From a bacterium 1XD21-70 (GTDB lineage: Bacteria; Bacillota; Clostridia; Lachnospirales; Lachnospiraceae), in assembly GCA_003669055.1 (NCBI GenBank), contig RAYB01000025.1, forward strand, positions 1-64,000: a stretch of 64,000 nucleotides of DNA, read 5' to 3'. A program made the position numbers and the translations under genes. The notes under the pieces were generated by a model. That model was not told where the DNA came from and made no database searches. It was given only the letters and a program-made list of their open reading frames with translations. Shown in pieces: positions 1 to 6,615 of the stretch (positions are counted from its first letter, which is position 1; the number at the start of each line of letters is the position of its first letter).

Positions 1-77
1 TTTATCAGCATGTCCTTACCCCCTGATTTTATTATATCAAAAAAAGCCAGCTTTTGCTGACCTTTTTTGACAGTCTG

Positions 78-100
78 TTAAATGATCCTGGATCATTTAA
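78..100. promoter_or_regulatory. Perfect palindrome, candidate GntR-type operator upstream of the first TRAP operon
   Basis: Two 11-base arms (TTAAATGATCC at 78-88 and GGATCATTTAA at 90-100) flank one central base and match perfectly. The site lies 42 bp before the dctP start codon and overlaps a possible extended -10 (TGTTAAAT). Odd-length palindromes with TGATC/GATCA half-sites are typical of FCD-subfamily GntR regulators of sugar-acid uptake genes. No regulator gene is adjacent within the window. The palindrome is certain; its role as an operator is inferred. Confidence 0.6.
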
Positions 101-141
101 AAATATAACTATCAACCAATATAAGAGGAAGGAGAAACAAG

Positions 142-1239
142 ATGAAAAAAGTTTTGGGTATCTTAATGGCGGCAACAATGGTGGCAGCAATGGCAGGGTG
201 CACGAAGATTTCCACTACGGAAACGGCTGCACCGCAGGTTTCAGCGGCAGCAGGGGAAGAAAAGGCAGAGAAGGAGGAAAACCCCGCTAAGGCAGGGGAT
301 GCGGAGGCTCCGGCAGCGGAAGCGGCAGTCAAATTGATCGGCGCACATGTGAATTCTATGGACAGTTCATACCAGGCAGGGTTTGAGGCATTGCAAAAGA
401 AGCTGGAAGAGGTTTCTGGCGGGACGATGACCGTGGAGATCCATCCGAATGGTGAACTGGGCGGGGGCGAGGCTGAACTGGTTGAGAAAATGGCGACAGG
501 CACGGTCGATATTATTGTGACAGCGCCGAACTTTATTGCAACGACAGGGGTGCCGGAGGCGGACTTGTTCTCAATCCCGTTCTTGTACAAAGACGTAGAC
601 CACTGGACTACCGTGGTGGACGGCGAGGTGGGCCAGGCGATCTCGGAGAAGGTCAATGGGGCCGGGACGTTCCATTCCCTGGGCTATTGGAGCTGCGGGA
701 CAAGGGAGTATTTTGGCGTGAAGCCGGTCAATACGGTGGAAGACTTTAAAGGGGTGAAAATCCGGGTCCAGGATTCGGATACCGTGCGTTCCGTGTGGGG
801 TGCCCTGGGGGCAACTCCGACCGTGCTGGCCTATAACGAATTGTACAGCGGCCTGCAGAACAATGTGATCGATGCGGCGGAAAATGACCTGGGCAATATC
901 CTTTTGCAGAAATTCTATGAGGCCGGGCCCTATGTCTCCCTGACAGACCATGATATTGCCACCCGGCAGCTGCTCATTTCGGCCCAGAAATACAATGGCC
1001 TGACCGAAGAGCAGAGGGCATGGGTGGATGAGGCCGCTGCATATGCCTGCGGGGAACAAAGGAAGTTTGACAAGCAGTTAAACGATGAGGCGCTGGAGAA
1101 AATCAAGGCTAACGGGGGCATTGTCAACGAGGTGGACAAGGATTCCCTGCTGGCGGCCTGTGAGGAGGCAAAGGTGGCAGCAGCCGAGAAAATTGGCGTG
1201 ACGGATCTTTTCAACAAAGTGAACGAGGCAGCAGAATAA
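142..1239 (+). CDS. TRAP transporter solute-binding lipoprotein, DctP family
   Basis: Extracytoplasmic substrate-binding protein that delivers a carboxylate-bearing ligand to a TRAP permease. The 365-residue product starts with a lipoprotein signal (MKKVLGILMAATMVAAMAGC, lipid-modified Cys20), then a Ala/Glu-rich linker of about 40 residues and a DctP-type domain. The family's ligand-carboxylate arginine is visible as R208 in the segment KGVKIRVQD. The start is supported by AGGAAGGAG at 126-134, seven bases before ATG. The two membrane subunits follow directly, so this is a complete TRAP operon. The substrate cannot be read from sequence; the isomerase gene at the end of the operon suggests an aldose-derived sugar or sugar acid. 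Confidence 0.93.
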   Translation: MKKVLGILMAATMVAAMAGCTKISTTETAAPQVSAAAGEEKAEKEENPAKAGDAEAPAAEAAVKLIGAHVNSMDSSYQAGFEALQKKLEEVSGGTMTVEIHPNGELGGGEAELVEKMATGTVDIIVTAPNFIATTGVPEADLFSIPFLYKDVDHWTTVVDGEVGQAISEKVNGAGTFHSLGYWSCGTREYFGVKPVNTVEDFKGVKIRVQDSDTVRSVWGALGATPTVLAYNELYSGLQNNVIDAAENDLGNILLQKFYEAGPYVSLTDHDIATRQLLISAQKYNGLTEEQRAWVDEAAAYACGEQRKFDKQLNDEALEKIKANGGIVNEVDKDSLLAACEEAKVAAAEKIGVTDLFNKVNEAAE

Positions 1240-1282
1240 TTTGGGTCAGCACAAGGCAAGCAGAAATCGGGAAAGGGATAGT

Positions 1283-1798
1283 ATGAAGCGGTTATGTGAC
1301 TGGATGGAAAAGGCTATGTATGTGGCAGGAATGGCTGCAGTGGCAATATTTTTTACCTGCACAGTGGTTCAGGTGTGTTCGCGCATGTTTGGCTTTCAGG
1401 CATCCTTTACGGAGGAGGTGGCCAACACGGCGCTGGCCTGGTGCTGCTTTATCGGGGCGGCGCCTATGGTTCGTTCCAATGAGCATTTCAAGTTCACGGC
1501 ATTTACGGAGAAAATGAAGGGGAAGATATTTTTTATCGATGAGATGGCTTGCCTGGTATTGGTGTTTCTTTTTAATGCTATTGTGGGCTATTATGGGATT
1601 TTGCTTGTGAAGCAGTTTTCAACCTGGAGGATGACCTCAGTGCCGGTCAGCAAAGGCTGGTGCTGGCTGTGTGTCCCGCTGTTTGGGATAACGGCGGCGG
1701 TTTTTACATTGGAGAATATTGTGGAATACATCAAAAACCCTCAGAGCCGCCAGGTGGTGAACGCGGTGGAGGAAGCGATGAAGGAGGCTGACGTATGA
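1283..1798 (+). CDS. TRAP transporter small permease subunit, DctQ family
   Basis: Small membrane subunit that pairs with DctM in sodium-driven TRAP transport. The product is 171 residues with four predicted membrane helices, starting near MYVAGMAAVAIFFTCTVVQV. The family signature is visible in the segment ASFTEEVANTALAWCCFIGAA. I chose ATG at 1283 instead of the TTG at 1241, because the TTG would begin almost at the dctP stop and lacks a ribosome site, while AAAGGG precedes 1283. Its stop overlaps the dctM start in an ATGA motif, which indicates translational coupling. No unusual residues were noticed. Confidence 0.92.
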   Translation: MKRLCDWMEKAMYVAGMAAVAIFFTCTVVQVCSRMFGFQASFTEEVANTALAWCCFIGAAPMVRSNEHFKFTAFTEKMKGKIFFIDEMACLVLVFLFNAIVGYYGILLVKQFSTWRMTSVPVSKGWCWLCVPLFGITAAVFTLENIVEYIKNPQSRQVVNAVEEAMKEADV

Positions 1799-3081
1799 TA
1801 GTAGTACTTGTGGCTGCATTTCTGCTTTTTCTGGCTATGGGGGTGCCGATTGCATACATTCTCGGGCTGGTGGCCCTGATAGGGATCTCCCAGCTGGAAT
1901 CGATTTCAATGATTACTGTGGTACAGAAAATGTTCACGGGGTTAAACAGCTTTACACTGTTGGCTGTCCCGCTGTTTGTATTGGCAGCCAATATCATGAA
2001 CCGGGCAAAAATCAGTGAAAAGCTGATTGAATTCTGCAACGGGATCGTGGGACGTTTTCCAGGGGGGCTGGCCTATGCAAATGTCTTGGTATCCATGCTG
2101 TTTGCAGGGATTTCCGGCTCCTCCCAGGCGGATACGGCGGGAATCGGGTCTATCCTGATCCCCGCCATGGAGAAGGAGGGGTACACCAAAGAAACTTCGG
2201 TCGGGGTCACGGCGGCTTCTTCCACGATCGGCATTATTATCCCGCCGTCGATTCCCATGGTAGTATATTCCTCCGTGGCAGGAGCCTCTATCGGCGCATT
2301 GTTTTTGGGCGGTGTGGTGCCGGGGGTTTTGATTGGCTGCGGCCAGATGCTGGTAATCTTTTTGGGCAACAAAAAGTACCATTATCCCCGCCAGGAGGCG
2401 ATGTCCATGAGGGATTTTGCGAAGCTGGCAGTCAAATGCCTGCCGCCGGTGCTGACTCCGGCGATTATCATCGGCGGTGTGATTGCAGGAATCTGTACGG
2501 CTACGGAGTCGGCGGCGGTTGCCTGTATCTATGCGTCCCTCCTTGGCATTTTTGTATTTAAAAGCCTGACCCCAAAGGATATCAAGCCTCTGCTGTATGA
2601 TACGCTCCGCACAAGCGCCACTTCCCTGCTGGCCCTGGCCACGGCCAATGCACTGGGGCAGCTTTTGAGTTATTATAACATCAGCACGATGGTGCAGGGG
2701 ATGTTCGTGGATTATTTCCCGTACAAATGGCAGTTTTTGCTGGCAGTGATTGCATTTTACCTGTTTTTGGGCACCTTTATGGATGCGATCCCGGCGATGA
2801 TTTTGTTTGTGCCGGTGCTGATGCCGGTGGCATCCGCATTTGGCATCAGTGCCGTGCAGCTGGGGCTGATTATCGTGATCACCCTTGCCGTCGGGCAGGT
2901 GACGCCCCCTTACGGTTTGTGCCTGCTGATTGCCGGGAAGATTTCGGGAATGAGCGTGCAGCGGTCGTTTGTGGCAGTGGTGCCTTATATTATGGTTTCG
3001 GTGGCGGTGGTGATTTTGATCGCGTTTTTCCCTGAGATTGCATTTGCCCTGCCGAAGCTTATGAGGCCGGATTGGTTTTAA
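1795..3081 (+). CDS. TRAP transporter large permease subunit, DctM family
   Basis: Main transport subunit of the first TRAP system, 428 residues, the usual length for the family. It is hydrophobic throughout, with about 12 membrane segments. Typical DctM features are visible: GISGSSQADTAGIGSILIP with the small-residue-rich hairpin, then IIIPPSIPMVVYSSVAGASI, and near the C-terminus the mirrored VGQVTPPYGLCL repeat. The ATGA overlap with dctQ and the 40-bp gap to the isomerase gene support one transcript. A second DctM lies at 10693; the two are clearly paralogous but diverged, so they probably carry different ligands. Confidence 0.94.
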   Translation: MIVVLVAAFLLFLAMGVPIAYILGLVALIGISQLESISMITVVQKMFTGLNSFTLLAVPLFVLAANIMNRAKISEKLIEFCNGIVGRFPGGLAYANVLVSMLFAGISGSSQADTAGIGSILIPAMEKEGYTKETSVGVTAASSTIGIIIPPSIPMVVYSSVAGASIGALFLGGVVPGVLIGCGQMLVIFLGNKKYHYPRQEAMSMRDFAKLAVKCLPPVLTPAIIIGGVIAGICTATESAAVACIYASLLGIFVFKSLTPKDIKPLLYDTLRTSATSLLALATANALGQLLSYYNISTMVQGMFVDYFPYKWQFLLAVIAFYLFLGTFMDAIPAMILFVPVLMPVASAFGISAVQLGLIIVITLAVGQVTPPYGLCLLIAGKISGMSVQRSFVAVVPYIMVSVAVVILIAFFPEIAFALPKLMRPDWF

Positions 3082-3121
3082 ACGAACAGGAAACGATGAG
3101 GATGAGAAAGAGGATACCAGG

Positions 3122-4516
3122 ATGCAGAGACAGAAAGTAGCAGTTGTGACCCTGGGCGACAGCCGCAGGGAATTTTACAGGAAGCGGGAACATATCGCGC
3201 TGGCAGAGGTGGAAAAGGTAAAAGAGGCATTTGGCGGGAAATATGAATTGTTTATGCCGCAGGTTGTTTTTGATGCAGAGGAGGGGCAGGCGGTGGCGGA
3301 CGAGATCCGCAGGAGGGGAATCGAGGCAGTGATCCTGCATGTCCCGATCTGGGCGACGCCTTCACTGGCTTTCCGCATTGCCTACGGCACCCGTTACCCC
3401 GTGCTTTTGCTGGGGAACCTCCAGCGGGATACCTCCAGCCTGGTGACGCTTTTGGCAGTGGCAGGGATGCTGGACCAGACAGGGAAGACATGCTTCCGCG
3501 TATCCGGGGATTACCAGGACCCGGAGATACAAAAGAAGGTGGATGTGTTTGTAAAAGGGATCTATGTGGCGGAAGGGGTGCGCCGGTCCAGCTTTGGGAT
3601 GGTGGGCGGCCGCAGCATCGGAATCGGCACGACGGTTGCAGACCCCAGCCAGTGGCAGAGCCAGTTTGGCATTGAATTTGACCATTGTGACCAATATGAG
3701 ATCGTTTACCGGGCCGGGGAACTGGACGGTGAACGGGTAGAACGCCACCTTAAGTGGGTGAAGGAACAGGTGCCGGATATCCGGTATGGCGGAGGGTTCA
3801 CGGAGGATGCGCTTAGGCGCCAGGTGCAGAGCTACCTGGCACTTAAGGATATGGCGGCGGAAAAGAAATACGATTTTATAGGGGTCAAATGCCAGCAGGA
3901 CATGAGTGACCATTTTGTCTTGCAGTGCCTGGGCGTGGCGCTTTTGAATAACTGTTTTGACGCGGACGGCGTGAAGGATCCGATTCCCACCTCCTGTGAG
4001 TGTGACTGCGACGGGGCATTGACCATGCGGATCTTGAGCCTCTGTGCCCAGGGGGCGCCGTCCTGCCTTTTGGATATCAAATTTTTTGACGGGGACAGCA
4101 AAGAGTTTGTACTGGCGAACTGCGGAAGCGTGGCGCCCTATTTTGCAGACCCGGATGACCCGGAGGGATGCATGAAAAAGATAGCCCTGATGCCGCATAT
4201 CTTTGGGGAGGCAGGGGGCAGTGCAATCCAGATGATAGCAAAGCCGGGGAAGGTGACCGTGGCGAGGCTCTACCGCAGCAAGGGAAAATATGTGCTGGGA
4301 TGCTTTGAGGGGACAACAAAAATGTATCCCTTAGAGAAGCTAAAGGAGACGACATACTGTTATCCGCATGCTTTTGTGGAGGCGGAGGCAGATTATAACG
4401 GGTTCTATCAAAAGATCAATTCCAACCATTTACATATGGTATACGGCAGCTATGCAAAAGTGCTGGAACAATTTTGCAGGATTGTGGGGATTGAGTATAT
4501 TTGCTTTAACCAGTAG
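3122..4516 (+). CDS. L-fucose/L-arabinose isomerase family protein
   Basis: Predicted cytosolic aldose-ketose isomerase of 464 residues, shorter than E. coli FucI (about 590). The N-terminal part has the Rossmann-like fold of the family (VAVVTLGDSRREF, then ILHVPIWATPSLAF). The C-terminal half carries CECDCDGALTMRIL near residue 292, which matches the FucI segment holding a metal-binding glutamate (E293 here). Manganese dependence is expected from the family. It closes the TRAP operon and is followed by a strong terminator, so it probably converts the imported sugar or a product of it. The family has many members of unknown substrate; fucose or arabinose should not be assumed, since no kinase or aldolase partner is present nearby. 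Confidence 0.8.
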   Translation: MQRQKVAVVTLGDSRREFYRKREHIALAEVEKVKEAFGGKYELFMPQVVFDAEEGQAVADEIRRRGIEAVILHVPIWATPSLAFRIAYGTRYPVLLLGNLQRDTSSLVTLLAVAGMLDQTGKTCFRVSGDYQDPEIQKKVDVFVKGIYVAEGVRRSSFGMVGGRSIGIGTTVADPSQWQSQFGIEFDHCDQYEIVYRAGELDGERVERHLKWVKEQVPDIRYGGGFTEDALRRQVQSYLALKDMAAEKKYDFIGVKCQQDMSDHFVLQCLGVALLNNCFDADGVKDPIPTSCECDCDGALTMRILSLCAQGAPSCLLDIKFFDGDSKEFVLANCGSVAPYFADPDDPEGCMKKIALMPHIFGEAGGSAIQMIAKPGKVTVARLYRSKGKYVLGCFEGTTKMYPLEKLKETTYCYPHAFVEAEADYNGFYQKINSNHLHMVYGSYAKVLEQFCRIVGIEYICFNQ

Positions 4517-4568
4517 GGATACCCCCAGCGGACAAGGGATAGGCGCCTTGCCCGCTGGGGGTATCCTT
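4517..4568 (+). terminator. Strong hairpin terminator after the first TRAP operon
   Basis: Arms at 4517-4537 and 4546-4566 pair over 21 bases with a single mismatch around an 8-base loop. The hairpin begins right after the isomerase stop codon. The T-tract is short (TTT), so it may also act as an mRNA 3' stabiliser. Confidence 0.8.
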
Positions 4569-4661
4569 TGCCATGCCGGAAAAGGCCTATATAAAACCAG
4601 ATGTTTGTGGTAATATAGGAATGGAAAAAAGCCGAAAAGGCAGTTAGAGGGAGGAATAAAC

Positions 4662-5465
4662 TTGTTTTGTACAGTCCATTATACGATCCGATCCCACAAA
4701 ATACCAAAAGAATTTGACGGGTTTTGCATTGTGCATCTGTCTGACCTCCACGGTGCGCTTTATGGGGAGCACAACCGCCTCCTGGTTCAGGCAATAAGAA
4801 AGGCTAAGCCGGATGTGGTCGTCATGACCGGGGATATGGCAGACAACTCCTGGCAGTCAGCTGCCCTCCTGCTGGAATTAAGCCGCAGGCTTTGCAGCGA
4901 TTATATGGTCTGCTATGTTGTCGGCAACCACGAACAGTGCATGGGGGAAGCTGCGCTTGCAAAGCTTGAGGGGAAGCTGAAAGCGCTGGGGGCCACGGTG
5001 CTGGAAAACAGCTGGTGCACCATATCCCGCGGCGGCGCCTTTGTGAAAATGTATGGCCTGGTGACGCCGATGGTGTATTATAAAGACCGGTTAAGGGAAT
5101 ATAAGAAGGGGATTGTTTTCTCGGCAAAGGATACCAGGGCGGCATTGGGGCCTGCAGATCCCGGCTGCTTTAACATCCTGCTGGCCCACAATCCTCTCTA
5201 TTACCCTTCTTACCGCCAATGGGGGGCAGACCTGGCCTTTTCCGGGCACATCCACGGCGGGGTCATCCGGATCCCCAAGTTTGGCGGGCTGCTGTCCCCG
5301 GATATGACATTATTCCCTAAGTATGACGGCGGCTGTTTTAAGGAGGAGGGGAAACACCTCGTGGTCAGCCGTGGGCTGGGCAACCATTTCTTAGTCCGCA
5401 TTATGAACCCGCCGGAACTGGTGGTCGCCACGCTCCGTCCTACAGATTTTGCCGGGAACTGCTAA
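4662..5465 (+). CDS. Metallophosphoesterase, YkuE-like calcineurin family
   Basis: Predicted binuclear-metal phosphoesterase of 267 residues. The full motif set is present: HLSDLHG (D28, H30), MTGDMAD (D58), VVGNHE (N89, H90), LLAHNP and SGHIHGG. Start is TTG at 4662, chosen because GAGGGAGG lies at the right distance and the protein then begins at the first beta strand, with no membrane anchor or signal. Relatives include YkuE-type enzymes linked to the cell envelope and others of unknown substrate. It stands alone between the isomerase terminator and the convergent AraC gene. The product is likely cytosolic or peripheral; the natural substrate is unknown. Confidence 0.88.
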   Translation: MFCTVHYTIRSHKIPKEFDGFCIVHLSDLHGALYGEHNRLLVQAIRKAKPDVVVMTGDMADNSWQSAALLLELSRRLCSDYMVCYVVGNHEQCMGEAALAKLEGKLKALGATVLENSWCTISRGGAFVKMYGLVTPMVYYKDRLREYKKGIVFSAKDTRAALGPADPGCFNILLAHNPLYYPSYRQWGADLAFSGHIHGGVIRIPKFGGLLSPDMTLFPKYDGGCFKEEGKHLVVSRGLGNHFLVRIMNPPELVVATLRPTDFAGNC

Positions 5466-5517
5466 TGAGCGGATGGCGGGAAGCCCACCGGGAGTACGCC
5501 GAAAAACATGGCGGCAG

Positions 5518-6369
5518 TCAGCATTTCGGCTCCGGCGAATACCCTCCGCTTAAATTCTGGTGCGTCTTCCGGTACCCGGACGGGGTCATCCCGGTTACAG
5601 ATTTGAAGACACGGTTAAAGTGTGTCAGGTTGGAAAAGCCGGTCTCGCTGCAGATTTCCGTGATATTTTTATCTGTTTCCATGAATTTTCTCTGGGCGTT
5701 CATGATCCGGGTGATGTTCACATATTGGATGACAGTGGTGTCGGTGTGGCGCTTGAACTCCCGGCACAGGTAGTATGGGCTGATATAGAATCTCCTGGCC
5801 AGTGCTTCCAGGCAGATATCCTCCTGATAGTGCCCGTGGATATAGCTGATAACCTGGCTCATCCGGCAGCCGTCTTCCTTGCGGGCAGGAGCCTGCCGCT
5901 GTACCTGGAAAACGATAGAAAACAACAGCATATTTAAAACCGTATGGCGGTAGCCTCTGGCCAGTTCGGAGGGATTATCCTGGTCACAGAGCAGGGTTTC
6001 CAGGAACCGGCGGAGAATCTGCCACATCCGGGGCTCCGGGCGGTACATGCCGTTGCCGGAGTCCAGGGCGTTTTGCAGCTGCCGGCATTCGACCTCGTTT
6101 CTGTGGAAATACAGAACCAGGCGCCGGAAGGGCATGTTTTCATCGCCGTAGGAGCGGTGGAGCACGTATGGGGAGAACAGGATCAGTTCCTTCGGGTGCA
6201 TCACATACCGGTCGTCCTGCAGCAGGTGATAGCGTTCGCCGCTTTCAAGAAAATAGAGTTCATAGTAATTGTGATAGTGGGATTTTATCATATTGTCATT
6301 GATTCCGCTTATTCGTTCACAGGCAATGGTAGCGCCCTGTGCCATCCGGATTCCTGCCTGGTCAATCAT
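5518..6369 (-). CDS. AraC-family transcriptional regulator with N-terminal cupin
   Basis: Regulator of 283 residues. The N-terminal half is a sugar-sensing cupin: HYHNYYELYFLESGE with the histidine pair near residue 32, then a beta-rich segment to about residue 100. The C-terminal 100 residues hold the double helix-turn-helix (DICLEALARRFYISPYYLCREFKR and ITEICSETGFSNLTHFNRVF). GAGAGGAT precedes the ATG. It is divergent from the GH31-TRAP2 operon across about 250 bp containing a hairpin and two ACCGGT boxes, so it most likely controls that operon, activating it on binding the sugar. Which ligand is sensed is unknown. Confidence 0.92.
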   Translation of the reverse strand: MIDQAGIRMAQGATIACERISGINDNMIKSHYHNYYELYFLESGERYHLLQDDRYVMHPKELILFSPYVLHRSYGDENMPFRRLVLYFHRNEVECRQLQNALDSGNGMYRPEPRMWQILRRFLETLLCDQDNPSELARGYRHTVLNMLLFSIVFQVQRQAPARKEDGCRMSQVISYIHGHYQEDICLEALARRFYISPYYLCREFKRHTDTTVIQYVNITRIMNAQRKFMETDKNITEICSETGFSNLTHFNRVFKSVTGMTPSGYRKTHQNLSGGYSPEPKC

Positions 6370-6422
6370 ATTATCCTCTCATTTAATCGAAATTTCATTC
6401 CTGTTTGTTGTGCATCTGCCTG

Positions 6423-6464
6423 CCCTCAGTGGACAAGGGCGTGTGTCCCCTTGTCCATTGAGGG
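6423..6464. repeat. Hairpin in the araC/GH31 divergent intergenic region
   Basis: Arms 6423-6439 and 6448-6464 (17 bases each, one mismatch) around an 8-base loop. The arm core GGACAAGGG also occurs in the terminator at 4517, so the two hairpins are related in sequence. Here it lies upstream of both genes and cannot be a normal terminator for either. Confidence 0.7.
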
Positions 6465-6541
6465 TACTATACCATTAAAAAACGGAAAATGCAAGATATG
6501 TAAAAGATTAGGTAAAATATATCAATATTCGTCTGGTTTTG

Positions 6542-6581
6542 AACCGGTTATTTGATTATGATAAAAATACAAAAACCGGTT
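6542..6581. promoter_or_regulatory. Two ACCGGT boxes upstream of the GH31 gene
   Basis: AACCGGTT at 6542-6549 and AACCGGTT at 6574-6581 are the same 8-bp palindrome with starts 32 bp apart, about three helical turns. They lie 35-75 bp before the GH31 start, in the spacer shared with the AraC gene. They are candidate regulator sites; which protein binds is inferred only from position. Confidence 0.45.
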
Positions 6582-6615
6582 TGAGTAGAGAAAAATGATA
6601 AGGAGGTATCAGGAT

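Noticed and set aside
3362-4198. 278-residue minus-strand ORF opposite the isomerase gene
   Set aside because: Antisense to a gene with family signature; no start signal or recognisable domain.
5465-6555. Plus-strand ORFs (5465, 5560, 5944) opposite the AraC gene
   Set aside because: The minus strand encodes a complete AraC protein with both helix-turn-helix motifs; the plus-strand frames have no coherent domain.
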